Notes: generated by a model not told the origin, from the sequence alone. A DNA stretch of 51,661 bases from Actinomycetes bacterium (GCA_021822565.1 JAKAQM010000007.1:1-51661), one strand, 5' to 3'; shown: positions 40,597 to 48,653, counted from the stretch's first letter. Numbers and translations are program-made.

Positions 40597-41828
40597 TGAG
40601 CCCACTCCAGATGGGCCCGGTGCGTATCGTCATCGTCGGCGGCTCCTTCGGGGGGCTCACCACCGCCTACGAGCTCCGTCGGCTCCTCACCCCCGAGCGC
40701 GCCAAGATCACCCTTCTCGCCAGGGACGACCAGTTTCGCTTCGTCCCGTCCTTCCCCTGGGTGGCGACCGGGCGGCGGCGCCTCGAGCAGATCTCCTTCC
40801 CCCTCGAAGACCCCCTCACCGCAAAGCAGATCGCCTTCAAAAACGAGACGGTCACCCACGTCGACACGACCGCCAAGGTCGTCACGACCGACGCCGCCGA
40901 GCACCCCTACGACTTCTTGGTCATCGCCACCGGGCACCGCAGCGCCAATGAAGCCGTGCCGGGGCTCGGCTCCTTCGACGGGCCCGGCCACTCGCCGATG
41001 TCGGCGCCCGAGACCGAAGAGCTCGCCGGCGCGATCAGGCGCCTCCTCGCAGACCCGGGCCCCGTCGTCGTCGGCGCGGCGCCCGGAGCGAGCTGCATCG
41101 GCCCGGTCTACGAGCTCGCCTTCGGTCTCGACCACCTGCTCCGGCAGCGAAAGCTCCGCCACCAGGTCCCGATGACCGTCCTCACCCCCGAGCCGTTCCT
41201 CGGTCACATGGGCATGGGCGGAGCCGGCACGATCCGCCAGCTCCTCGAAGCAGCCCTCGAAGAGCGCGACATCGCGTATCGCACGAGCGTCGCGATCACG
41301 AAGATCACCGAAGACGCTGTCGATGCCGTCGACGCGGCCCCGACGCCATCTGTCTGCTCGATCGTCATCCCACCACTAGCCGGCGTCGAAGCGGTCGCCG
41401 CGAGCGAAGGACTCTCCAACCCGAAGGGCTTCGTCCCCGTCGATGACCACTACCGCCACCAGAGCGCCGACGGCGTCTACGCCGTCGGGGTCGCCGTCGC
41501 CCTCCCTCCGGCCGGCGAGACCCCCGTGCCGGTCAACTTCCCGAAGACCGGCCACATGACCGAACAGATGGCCAGCATCGCCGCCAGGGACCTCGCCGCG
41601 CGCATCGACGGACGAGAAGCAGGCACCGCCGAGCTCTCCGCTCGCTGCGTGCTCGACATGGGCGACCGGGGCGCCTACATGGCCGTCGACCCCGTCCGCC
41701 CGCCGCGAAACCGCATCCCGAGAGTGTCCGAGGGACGGCGCTGGCTCTACGCGAAGGAGGCCTTCGAGCGCGCCTACCTCGCCGCTGCCCGCCGGGGACG
41801 CCACCTGCCCACCACCATCGGGTGGTGA
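40596..41828 (+). CDS. Sulfide:quinone oxidoreductase-like flavoprotein
   Basis: This 410-aa FAD-dependent oxidoreductase has the N-terminal dinucleotide fold IVIVGGSFGGLTTAYELRRL, VIATGHRSANEAVPGLG and the SQR-type phrase GAAPGASCIGPVYELAFG with a conserved Cys. A second FAD/quinone-side segment reads DGVYAVGVAVALPPAGETPV. It probably oxidises sulfide or a persulfide at the membrane. A Cys in SVCSIVIPP could be the second redox cysteine, but this cannot be confirmed. ATG 40596 overlaps the dsrE stop by one base. Confidence 0.85.
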   Translation: MSPLQMGPVRIVIVGGSFGGLTTAYELRRLLTPERAKITLLARDDQFRFVPSFPWVATGRRRLEQISFPLEDPLTAKQIAFKNETVTHVDTTAKVVTTDAAEHPYDFLVIATGHRSANEAVPGLGSFDGPGHSPMSAPETEELAGAIRRLLADPGPVVVGAAPGASCIGPVYELAFGLDHLLRQRKLRHQVPMTVLTPEPFLGHMGMGGAGTIRQLLEAALEERDIAYRTSVAITKITEDAVDAVDAAPTPSVCSIVIPPLAGVEAVAASEGLSNPKGFVPVDDHYRHQSADGVYAVGVAVALPPAGETPVPVNFPKTGHMTEQMASIAARDLAARIDGREAGTAELSARCVLDMGDRGAYMAVDPVRPPRNRIPRVSEGRRWLYAKEAFERAYLAAARRGRHLPTTIGW

Positions 41829-42517
41829 GCGTGATGGAGCGCTCCGCTGCCAGCCTGCCCGATGTCGCAGAGCTGCTCGTCGTCTGTGCCCACCCAGACG
41901 ACGAGTCCTTCGGCCTCGGCGGCGTGCTCGGGGCCTTCGTGGACCGAGGGACTCAGGTGCGCGTGCTGTGCTTCACCCACGGGGAAGCCTCCACCCTCGG
42001 GGAGGACGCTGCGCTCGGCGAGCGTCGAGCAGCAGAGCTGGACGCTGCCGCCCGTGCCCTCGGCGTGCAGGAGGCCACGCTGCACGCGTATCCCGACGGG
42101 CGCCTCGCCGCAGTGGCGCTCGACGAGCTGGTGGCACGCATCGCCGAGCAGGCTGGCGACGCCGATCTCCTGCTTGCCTTCGACGCGGGCGGGATCACCG
42201 GCCATCCCGACCACATCCGCGCCACCGAGGCCGCCCTCGCGTTCGGGACCGACCGGCGCCTCCCCGTACTCGGCTGGGTGCTGCCCGAAGAAGTGGCCGC
42301 CCAGCTCAACGCCGAGCTCGGCACCAGCTTCGCCGGGCGGCGACCCGACGAGCTCGACCTCACCGTCGCGGTGGACCGAGACCGCCAGCAAGCGGCGATC
42401 GCCTGTCACGCCAGCCAGTCCACTGACAACCCCGTGCTGTGGCGACGCCTCGAGCTCCTCGGCAGCACCGAGAACCTGCGGTGGCTGCTCCCTCCACCGC
42501 GGGCTCGGGTGGCGTGA
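41825..42517 (+). CDS. LmbE/PIG-L-family deacetylase
   Basis: This 230-aa protein shows the zinc motif VVCAHPDDESFGLGGVLG near the N-terminus, LAFDAGGITGHPDHIRATE and CHASQSTDNPVLWRRLEL, as in PIG-L/LmbE deacetylases. Actinobacterial relatives include mycothiol-pathway enzymes (MshB, Mca), so a role in thiol or bacillithiol-like metabolism is attractive beside sulfur genes. The substrate is not known. The start is taken as the GTG overlapping the SQR stop; ATG 41834 is the alternative. Confidence 0.9.
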   Translation: MSVMERSAASLPDVAELLVVCAHPDDESFGLGGVLGAFVDRGTQVRVLCFTHGEASTLGEDAALGERRAAELDAAARALGVQEATLHAYPDGRLAAVALDELVARIAEQAGDADLLLAFDAGGITGHPDHIRATEAALAFGTDRRLPVLGWVLPEEVAAQLNAELGTSFAGRRPDELDLTVAVDRDRQQAAIACHASQSTDNPVLWRRLELLGSTENLRWLLPPPRARVA

Positions 42518-42731
42518 GCGCAGTCGACGCGAGCGAATCCCGCCGCTCGAGATCGGCCATGTCGCCGAGAACTTCTCGCACCTCGGTGACGGAGTGCCCG
42601 GTCGCAGCCACCAGGTCGTCGATGCTCACCGGGCCGCCACTCGCCAGCATCTGCCGAAGCGGCGGCCTGTACAGCCAGGGCTCTGCCCGGGTACCTGTAC
42701 CGTCGTCGACTGGCCGCCCATGAGGTCCCAT
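42360..42731 (-). pseudogene. Truncated MerB-like (organomercurial lyase) N-terminal fragment
   Basis: The ATG at 42731 has a superb purine-rich site (GAGGAGGAGGG). The first ~70 residues (WLYRPPLRQMLASGGPVSID, DLVAATGHSVTEVREVLGDM) match the winged-helix start of MerB lyases. The core catalytic domain with its cysteines is absent: the frame runs antisense into the LmbE gene and becomes low-complexity. It is probably a truncated merB. It is divergent from the ArsR gene at 43000 across two palindromes. Confidence 0.45.
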
Positions 42732-42746
42732 CCCTCCTCCTCATCC

Positions 42747-42786
42747 ATGATGACGCGCCATCATTGGGACTAACATTCGGATATCC
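42747..42786. promoter_or_regulatory. Palindromes between the MerB-like fragment and the ArsR operon
   Basis: ATGATG-ACGCGC-CATCAT (42747-42764) is a perfect 6-bp inverted repeat, and GGATATCC (42779-42786) is a perfect palindrome. Both lie in the short divergent region, so either could be the operator of the ArsR regulator encoded at 43000. Confidence 0.5.
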
Positions 42787-42808
42787 AGATTCCTTACCGG
42801 GAGGTGCT

Positions 42809-43003
42809 GTGGGCGGCGAACTGACAATCAGGAGATCGAGCGAAACGACCTTCGCCGGTCCCGTCCCCCAGGACGAGCACGGTGCCGACCCCTGCCGTCG
42901 GCAGGTCCCCATACCCATGGATCAAGGCCCGAATCGGACGACTCCGGGGAGCGCCCTCGCCGGAGAGCCCTCCACCGACGCCGTCGCAGGCTTGATGCCG
43001 TGA
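42809..43003 (+). CDS. Small hypothetical protein upstream of arsR
   Basis: This 64-aa frame starts at a GTG preceded by GGGAGGT and ends with a TGA overlapping the GTG of the ArsR gene (GTGA), the coupling seen throughout the window. It is hydrophilic (GGELTIRRSSETTFAGPVPQ) and has one cysteine (GADPCRRQVP). No family is recognised. Confidence 0.45.
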   Translation: MGGELTIRRSSETTFAGPVPQDEHGADPCRRQVPIPMDQGPNRTTPGSALAGEPSTDAVAGLMP

Positions 43004-43386
43004 GCACCCCAGCTGCCAGTTCGATCCGGGTGACGCAGATGCTCCTGCCACCGGTGCCTCACGACCCAGCGGGACGCGATCTCCTCGCTCGCTTCTACCG
43101 TGCCCTCGGCGACCCGACCCGCTTGGCCCTCCTCGCCTTCTGCGCCGAGGAGGAACGCACCGGCAACGAGTGCGTCGCGCACGCGGGGCTCTCCCAAGGG
43201 CGCGTCTCGGCACACCTCGGCTGTCTCGTGAGCTGCGGTCTGCTCGAGCTGCGCCGGGCCGGGCGCTTCGCCCACTACCAGGTGACCGACCCCAGGGTGG
43301 CAGATCTGGTCCGGCTCGGGGCCTCGATGGTCGCAGAGCACGCCGCGGGGGTCGCCGCGTGCGCGCGGGTCGCATCGGCTCCGTGA
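43000..43386 (+). CDS. ArsR-family regulator, mercury/soft-metal type
   Basis: This 128-aa winged-helix protein has LARFYRALGDPTRLALLAFC, VAHAGLSQGRVSAHLGCLVS, CGLLELRRAGRFAHYQVTDP and a tail with VAACARVAS. Cys pairs at AFC, NECVAH, HLGCLVSCG and AACAR resemble ArsR-type mercury regulators of actinomycetes. The nearby MerB-like fragment and CC-motif membrane proteins fit. The GTG start overlaps the upstream small ORF and its stop overlaps the NrtS-like gene. Confidence 0.88.
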   Translation: MSTPAASSIRVTQMLLPPVPHDPAGRDLLARFYRALGDPTRLALLAFCAEEERTGNECVAHAGLSQGRVSAHLGCLVSCGLLELRRAGRFAHYQVTDPRVADLVRLGASMVAEHAAGVAACARVASAP

Positions 43387-43745
43387 GCAGCCGACGCCTG
43401 CTCGCACGCGAACAATCAGGCGTTGACGCACATTTCGCCTTGCCTTCTCCGTCCGACGACACGTCGGGATCCCACGACCCCAACCGGGTCGGGCCGCCGC
43501 CCACCTGGGCGTCTGCCTCGGAGGCGGTAAGGGTTTGCCTGCACCGTCCCAACCGCAGGCGGGTCGCCCTGATCGCCTTGGTGGTGGGCAGCCTTCTTGT
43601 CGGCATCAACCAGGGCGGGACGCTCGCGTCCGGACATCTGTGGTGGATCGTGTGGGTGCGGGTGGCCCTCGACTACCTCATCCCCGCATGCGTCTCGACG
43701 ATGGGTGTGCTCGCGGGCTCCCGGCGCGCGGGCGGCGCGTCCTGA
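43383..43745 (+). CDS. NrtS-like small membrane protein
   Basis: This 120-aa protein starts at a GTG overlapping arsR. A variable N-terminus leads into EAVRVCLHRPNRRRVALIAL, VVGSLLVGINQGGTLASGHL and VRVALDYLIPACVSTMGVLA, the two-helix pattern of NrtS family proteins, with the NQG motif. NrtS has been linked to nitrate/nitrite transport, but here the function is unproven. Its last 73 bases overlap the convergent metal-binding gene. A second family member is encoded at 50341-50775. Confidence 0.85.
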   Translation: MSSRRLLAREQSGVDAHFALPSPSDDTSGSHDPNRVGPPPTWASASEAVRVCLHRPNRRRVALIALVVGSLLVGINQGGTLASGHLWWIVWVRVALDYLIPACVSTMGVLAGSRRAGGAS

Positions 43746-44056
43746 GACTCTGGGGGCGCGCGGTAGGTCAGTGTGACCGGCGCCGGGTTCGAAGGATCGG
43801 CCTCGAGTGCCCGTTTCGCCATCTCCGCGATCTCGGTGGCTCCCAGCTGCGCCGGGTCGTAGCCGACGGCGAGCGCCTCTGCACCGGCATCGTCGATCGA
43901 CACGACGCCACGGGCCGACCCGAGCACTTCGCGAACCCGTCTTCGACAGCCGTCGCAGCGAAAGCGCGCACCGCGGAGGGCGACCTCACCCGACATGCCT
44001 GCCTCGACATGGAGGACACCGCCGCTCGTGGGCATCGAAGTCCTGTCCGTTCCCAT
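43673..44056 (-). CDS. Heavy-metal-associated (HMA-like) CxxC protein
   Basis: This 127-aa protein has GARFRCDGCRRRVREVLGSA followed by GVVSIDDAGAEALAVGYDPA, the CxxC plus ferredoxin-like pattern of heavy-metal-associated domains. The start at ATG 44056 sits just after the upstream stop. A later ATG (43996) with GAGGCAGG ahead is also plausible. The tail overlaps the convergent NrtS-like gene. It is last in the CC-membrane/redoxin operon and probably carries a soft metal ion. Confidence 0.75.
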   Translation of the reverse strand: MGTDRTSMPTSGGVLHVEAGMSGEVALRGARFRCDGCRRRVREVLGSARGVVSIDDAGAEALAVGYDPAQLGATEIAEMAKRALEADPSNPAPVTLTYRAPPESQDAPPARREPASTPIVETHAGMR

Positions 44057-44058
44057 CT

Positions 44059-44736
44059 TCAGATGCCGCACGGCGTGTCGACGCCGCCCACCCGGTTGTC
44101 GCCGACGAACTGCCAGGGGGCGTACTGGTCGGCTTGAAGGGTGCCCAGGCCGGAGCGCTGTCCCGAGGCTCCCGGCGCCCTGCGGGCGAGACCGGCTCGG
44201 TCGAAGGGCCGCACCCACGACGACACGTAGTGAAGCGTGCGTCCCCCCGGGTATGCCAGCTCCAAGGTGAGGCGAGCCCGGCACCCGCTGATCGAGACTC
44301 GCTCGACGGTGGCGCTCGTGTAGAGCGCTTCGGGATCGGTCCCATTGGCGAGGTCTCGGGTGAACATAGCGACGACGTGGGACTGGGCTGAGACGACCGC
44401 ATCGAGGGGCGCGACCGAACCGGTGGCGTACACGTCGAGCACCGCGGAGGAGAAGTTGGCATAGTCGTCCACGACAGACCACTGCTCGGCGCTGAGCGAG
44501 TGCGGTGAGGTGAAGCGGACCCAGTGGCCGGCAACGTACTCCTCCATCGACGTCGACTCGGCAGATGAAGCCGTCGCCTCGGCGGCTGGGCCTGCTACTC
44601 GTGCGGAGGCCGAGGGTCCCGACGCGGTGATCCCCCACGCCGCCCCGACCCCGACGAGCGCTGCCAGCGCCATGACAAGCAACGCGTTCGCCCGAAGCCA
44701 GGTCCGCCGCGAGGGTGGTCCTTCCACGGGCTCCAT
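44059..44736 (-). CDS. Membrane-anchored exported protein of unknown function
   Basis: This 225-aa protein has one N-terminal helix (ALLVMALAALVGVGAAWGI), an Ala/Ser linker and an exported domain (MEEYVAGHWVRFTSPHSLSA, VAMFTRDLANGTDPEALYTS, LELAYPGGRTLHYVSSWVRP). Two cysteines (ISGCRAR and DTPCGI) may pair. It resembles accessory subunits or conjugal-like exported domains, but no specific family is recognised. It lies 99 bases after the redoxin gene and two bases before the HMA-like gene. Confidence 0.7.
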   Translation of the reverse strand: MEPVEGPPSRRTWLRANALLVMALAALVGVGAAWGITASGPSASARVAGPAAEATASSAESTSMEEYVAGHWVRFTSPHSLSAEQWSVVDDYANFSSAVLDVYATGSVAPLDAVVSAQSHVVAMFTRDLANGTDPEALYTSATVERVSISGCRARLTLELAYPGGRTLHYVSSWVRPFDRAGLARRAPGASGQRSGLGTLQADQYAPWQFVGDNRVGGVDTPCGI

Positions 44737-44835
44737 GCCCCTCGCGCTACCACTGCATCCACGAATATGTCAGAGCAGCCGCGAGGCTCACTGAGCCCCG
44801 CTCACGGGTTCGCCCAGGTGACCGTCGGTCTTCGC

Positions 44836-45552
44836 TCAGCAGCACAGCTGCACGGCGGCCGTAGTCTGGGCGTGGGTGCCGAGCTGCTTCGCCGCGGCGA
44901 GCAGGGCTCCCATCGTCGAGTCCGGCACGCTGCTGCGGTAGCGGATGTGCCCTCTTGGCCCGATCAGCACGTATTGATCGGGGATGCCGGCGGGGTCATA
45001 GGCGAGGCTGAGCGACTTCGATGCCATCCCCCACTCCCAGCCCGGACGCGTGGCGGACTTGTTCGAGGCCGCATCCGGCCCGAAGGAGAGCGCGTCCTGT
45101 CCAAAGGTGAGCAGCTCTCCCACCCCCTTCTTCCCCGGGGCGAAGTCGCCATAGAGGCCCAAGGTGAGCACACGGAGCCCCGTAGCACGCAGCTGGTCGA
45201 AGTGCGCGGCGACCGCCGGGATGCTCGCCGCGCAGCTCGCGCAGCCCCCGGCCACGAACCACACCATGGTCGGCGTTCCCCGAAGTGAGGCGATCGTGGC
45301 GGTCGTCCCGGCAGGAGTCGTGAAGCTGCCGTTGGGTGCCGGTGTCGCCGATGTCGAGGTCGACCCCGACGCGGACGCGGCGTGGTGCTCGGAGGCCCCA
45401 GACTGGACTTTGGCGCTCGCTGCCTGGCTCGAGCTGCTCGCGAGCGCGTAGGCGCCGATGCCGGCGACGAGGGCGAGGGCGCCTGCCGCCAGGCCCAACC
45501 GCCGGCGCCGGCGAGGTTCGACCGCGCGTTCATGCGCGCCGTGGCCGCTCAT
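44836..45552 (-). CDS. TlpA-like exported redoxin (CxxC) with a C-terminal CC
   Basis: This 238-aa protein has a membrane helix (LGLAAGALALVAGIGAYALA), a His/Ser/Thr-rich linker and a thioredoxin-like domain with MVWFVAGGCASCAASIPAVA (CASC site), VLTLGLYGDFAPGKKGVGEL and GIPDQYVLIGPRGHIRYRSS. It ends VQLCC, an unusual terminal Cys pair that could bind metal or be a second redox site. It is coupled to the upstream paralogue by ATGA. It is probably an exported thiol-disulfide protein of a metal operon. Confidence 0.88.
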   Translation of the reverse strand: MSGHGAHERAVEPRRRRRLGLAAGALALVAGIGAYALASSSSQAASAKVQSGASEHHAASASGSTSTSATPAPNGSFTTPAGTTATIASLRGTPTMVWFVAGGCASCAASIPAVAAHFDQLRATGLRVLTLGLYGDFAPGKKGVGELLTFGQDALSFGPDAASNKSATRPGWEWGMASKSLSLAYDPAGIPDQYVLIGPRGHIRYRSSVPDSTMGALLAAAKQLGTHAQTTAAVQLCC

Positions 45553-46214
45553 GCGAGCGCCTTTGCGGCACTGAGCAGCTGGGGCATGGTCGATCCCGGC
45601 GAGCTGTTCACGTAGGTGATCTTCCCCTGGGCGTTGACCAGGTAGTAGAGGTCCAAGTAGGCCTTTGGGTTATAGGTGTGGGTGAGGGCCGAAGACGCCT
45701 CGCCGAAGGTCCAGTCCGGGTTCGAAAAGGCGCTGCCCGCTAGGGTCTTCCCGAAGGTTTCCATGGAGGGGCCGGACTGGCCCAAGTCGGCGTAGTTCTC
45801 GACTTGGACAACCCGCACGCCGTCCGAGGCAAGGGTGGCGATGTTCTGGGCCATCGCCTGGGTGCCGGCCTGGCACGACGAACACCAGGTGGTCATGAAC
45901 CAGATGAGGGTGGGCTTGCCGCGCAATGCCGCCACGGTCTCGGTCTTCCCGGCGAGCGTGGTGAAGGTGCCGTTCGGGGCGCTCGTCCCGACCGGGAGCG
46001 ACACGCCAGATGTGCCCGACGAGCCGTTCGCCGATGCAGAGCCCGAGCTGCTGTTTGCCGCGTGCAGTGCGATGACCAATGCGACGAGCAAGACGACGAC
46101 GGTGACACTGCCGCCGAGGAGCAGCCGGTTGCGCTTGTGACGCTGCGCTTCGGCCCGACGGCGCGCGGCGCCGCTCAGGCGTGCCGGCCGCTGTCTGGTC
46201 GATGCCTTGCTCAT
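45549..46214 (-). CDS. TlpA/ResA-like exported thioredoxin
   Basis: This 221-aa protein has a basic N-terminus, a membrane helix (LLLGGSVTVVVLLVALVIAL) and a thioredoxin-like domain with LIWFMTTWCSSCQAGTQAMA (WCSSC site), VRVVQVENYADLGQSGPSME and LYYLVNAQGKITYVNSSPGS. It is a paralogue of the next gene. Overlaps at both ends (ATGA) indicate one transcript. It probably reduces or shuttles disulfides of exported metal-binding partners. Confidence 0.9.
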   Translation of the reverse strand: MSKASTRQRPARLSGAARRRAEAQRHKRNRLLLGGSVTVVVLLVALVIALHAANSSSGSASANGSSGTSGVSLPVGTSAPNGTFTTLAGKTETVAALRGKPTLIWFMTTWCSSCQAGTQAMAQNIATLASDGVRVVQVENYADLGQSGPSMETFGKTLAGSAFSNPDWTFGEASSALTHTYNPKAYLDLYYLVNAQGKITYVNSSPGSTMPQLLSAAKALA

Positions 46215-46894
46215 CGAAGGGCTCCTTCCCGTGCGCGGGGCGCGTCACCGCTGCACTGCGTCGAGCCGATCTCGGCCCCGGGCGGCGCAGTGACCTCGGC
46301 GTCGCTGCAGCAGTCGTCCGGCAACGGATTCGACCCAGCCGGGAGGGCGCAGCCATCCTCGGTGAAGCATTGCGAGCGTGCCACCTTGCGCAGCCCCCAC
46401 CAGCACATGCAGGCGAGCAACACGAGGCTCGCGGAGAGGAACTCGGTCTGGTGGACGGCGAAGAAGTGCTGCAGAGTGCCCGTCGTCGTGTAGAGCCCCA
46501 CCCCCGACACCCCGACGAACGCGAGCAGCGAGGGGATGATGGGGGTGCAGCACAAGAAACTTGGCAGCAGGCTCGCCACGAACGCCACGCCGCCTGCCAC
46601 GCCGCCTGCTGCGCGAGCCGCCGCGATCCGCCGCATTGCGTAGACCTGGACGCTCACGACGAGCCCCATGGCAAGCCCGAGCACGATCGCCCAGGTGAGC
46701 AGGTAGGCGTCCAGGTAGTCCCAGTTGGCGAGCTCGAAGCGCTGGGTGTAGTCGAAGGGCAGGAGCAACGTGTAGAAGAACGCCACGACCCCGGCTGCGA
46801 CTACGAACCCGACGAGACGCCCGGGCGTACCGAGGACCTCGGCGAGCGCCCTTCGAGCCGTGACGCGCGGGAGGGTGTTGGCGGTCGTGCTCAC
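46211..46894 (-). CDS. Polytopic membrane protein with CC motif (metal transport-like)
   Basis: This 227-aa protein has about five helices, including LVGFVVAAGVVAFFYTLLLP, TWAIVLGLAMGLVVSVQVYA and a helix with SLLPSFLCCTPIIPSLLAFV, whose adjacent cysteines and proline recall MerT/MerF ion-transfer sites. The C-terminal tail is Cys-rich (ARSQCFTEDGCALPAG, then DDCCSDAE). The GTG at 46894 overlaps the upstream stop, so longer upstream sequence was rejected. Mercury or other soft-metal transport is inferred. Confidence 0.8.
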   Translation of the reverse strand: MSTTANTLPRVTARRALAEVLGTPGRLVGFVVAAGVVAFFYTLLLPFDYTQRFELANWDYLDAYLLTWAIVLGLAMGLVVSVQVYAMRRIAAARAAGGVAGGVAFVASLLPSFLCCTPIIPSLLAFVGVSGVGLYTTTGTLQHFFAVHQTEFLSASLVLLACMCWWGLRKVARSQCFTEDGCALPAGSNPLPDDCCSDAEVTAPPGAEIGSTQCSGDAPRAREGALR

Positions 46895-47193
46895 GGGCGC
46901 CACGCCTTCTCGCCCGGCGCGCAGCATGCGGCGACACGGTGCCGGTGCCGCACGAAGAGCCCGACAGCGACCGCCAGAAGGACCGCACCGATCACCCCGC
47001 CGACCACGCCGAGGGTCGCCGCGCTCGCCGCCGCCAGGGCGGCGAAGATGACCGGGCCACCGCAGCACAGGACCATCGGGATCGCGAGCAGCAAGAGCGC
47101 CGCGCCGCCCTTGCGCTCCTCGGGTGCCCGAGTGCCCGGAGCCGCACCAGCACGTGCGCTGGCCCCCGGGGTTGTCGCATGGGAAACGGCCAT
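46891..47193 (-). CDS. MerT/MerF-like small membrane protein
   Basis: This 100-aa protein has two helices. The first (ALLLLAIPMVLCCGGPVIFA) contains the CC-x2-P motif at the membrane centre seen in mercuric transporters MerT and MerF, and the second (VGGVIGAVLLAVAVGLFV) is followed by HRHRVAACC, a second Cys pair. GAAGGAGGTC precedes the ATG at ideal spacing. It is first in its operon and probably passes Hg(II) or a related ion inward or to its partner. Confidence 0.8.
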   Translation of the reverse strand: MAVSHATTPGASARAGAAPGTRAPEERKGGAALLLLAIPMVLCCGGPVIFAALAAASAATLGVVGGVIGAVLLAVAVGLFVRHRHRVAACCAPGEKAWRP

Positions 47194-47232
47194 CTTGACC
47201 TCCTTCGGGTTGCACAGGTCCTGCTCCGTGGC

Positions 47233-47287
47233 GTGACCGGACGGTCACGATCAGGACAAGTACTAACCTACTACATATCCGTGGTAG
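47233..47287 (-). promoter_or_regulatory. Operator/promoter region of the CC-membrane operon
   Basis: GTGACCGGACGGTCAC (47233-47248) is an inverted repeat with 7-bp arms (GTGACCG/CGGTCAC) and a two-base centre. Next to it CTACTACATATCCGTGGTAG (47268-47287) is an imperfect dyad with 6 of 7 arm matches that resembles BlaI/MecI-type sites. Both lie 40-95 bases upstream of the ATG, in AT-richer DNA suitable for a promoter. Confidence 0.5.
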
Positions 47288-47657
47288 CGAGTAAACGCGG
47301 GGCGTCGGGGTGGCCCCATCGGACTGGCAAGCGACAAAGAGAGAACCGAGAGCACGGGCCGACGGGCCCAGGTCCATGCGAGGAATCGCTGTCGACGTCG
47401 CGACATCCGGCCAAAGACACCACCTAACACGGGCGGCCGGACCTGGGGTAGGGCCGAGAGCATCACCAGCACCCTCAACGTCAGGCTCAGCGAATCCGGA
47501 AGGTGCCACTGTGCCATCGAACGCGGCGACCTCGACCGACATCGCCGACCGGGTAGCCCACTTGCCACCTACTGGGAGTCGTTCGTTACCGCGCCCGGGT
47601 CTGTCGACCGGTAGAACGGCCGAGGGCTGACACTCGAGGTGTCGCTGCTGGCCGTGC
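47288..47657. other. Intergenic stretch without a convincing gene
   Basis: Frames in both directions are Arg/Pro/Ser-rich and lack ribosome-binding sites. It separates the CC-membrane operon promoter from the end of the M56 peptidase gene. I see no clear terminator. Confidence 0.5.
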
Positions 47658-48653
47658 TCAGCCTGGCTCGCCGCGGCGTCCCCACGCCCACGTCGGGCGC
47701 AGGCCGATCAGCGCCACAACGCCCAAGCACGCGGCCGCTCCGACGACGCTCGCCGGCGCGCCGACGAGCACACAGCCGACCAGCGCCATCGCGCCGGCGG
47801 TCGCGGCGGCGGCCATACCGACGAGCGCAGTCGGCAGCGGCTCGGCCGAGCCGGGGTGCTCAAGGCGTGCGACCCGCCAGCGCAGGTGCTCCGCGGCGCC
47901 GAACCCCGCCACGGCCGGACCAGCCGGCGCACCTCCCACGAGCAGAGCCACATGGACGAGTGCCGAGAGCAGCGCCTCGGGGCCGACCACCCGGACGGCC
48001 TCGTCGTCGGCTGCGGCTTCGAGCTCTCTTCGAAAGCCGTCCCAGGCCCGCCGCACGGGAGGGAAGCGCCCGTAGGCGGCGACGACCGCCCCACAGACGA
48101 CAAGCAGGCGGGGATGGCCGAGACGCACGTGTGCTGCCTCGTGCTCGCACACCGCCTGGCGCTCCGATGCTTTGAGGGGCGCGAGCAGTCCCGAGGACAC
48201 CACCGCCCGGCAGCGCCAGAGCCCGGACGCGAACGCCGTCGGCTGCCCGGAGGGAACCACCCACACCTCGCCTGCGCTCGTCGGGCGGCGAACGGCCCCT
48301 GAGAGCGCCACCCCACGTATCTCGGCGCGCCGTGCAGCCGCCGCGTGGCGCAGCCCGTGCCAGACGAGCAGGCAGAGCACAAGCGCACCGGGCACGTACC
48401 CGAGCGCCATCCACTGGCTGTGGTCGAGCCCGAGCAAGCAGCCCCCGCCCGATGCCCGGATCCCTCCGAGCCAAGAGCCAAGCGTGCTCCCGAGGCAAGC
48501 CAGCCATACGACGGGCAGGAGTGCCCAGCCGACAAGGCTGACCAGGTGCGCGCTCGCAGCAACCCGAGGAGAGACCCCATCCCGGCGCCCCGTGAGCAGC
48601 GCGAGGGCGACGAGCGCACCGAAGAAGCCGAGCCCGACGAGCGTCGCGCTCAT
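47658..48653 (-). CDS. M56-family membrane metallopeptidase (BlaR1-like)
   Basis: This 331-aa protein has N-terminal helices (VGLGFFGALVALALLTG, LVGWALLPVVWLACLG, ALGYVPGALVLCLLVW), then the zinc motif RQAVCEHEAAHVRLGHPRLL (HEAAH), an acidic ligand region RRELEAAADDEAVRVVG and C-terminal helices. It resembles BlaR1/MecR1-type proteases without a penicillin-sensing domain. It overlaps the BlaI gene by four bases. It probably inactivates BlaI on an unknown signal. Confidence 0.92.
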   Translation of the reverse strand: MSATLVGLGFFGALVALALLTGRRDGVSPRVAASAHLVSLVGWALLPVVWLACLGSTLGSWLGGIRASGGGCLLGLDHSQWMALGYVPGALVLCLLVWHGLRHAAAARRAEIRGVALSGAVRRPTSAGEVWVVPSGQPTAFASGLWRCRAVVSSGLLAPLKASERQAVCEHEAAHVRLGHPRLLVVCGAVVAAYGRFPPVRRAWDGFRRELEAAADDEAVRVVGPEALLSALVHVALLVGGAPAGPAVAGFGAAEHLRWRVARLEHPGSAEPLPTALVGMAAAATAGAMALVGCVLVGAPASVVGAAACLGVVALIGLRPTWAWGRRGEPG

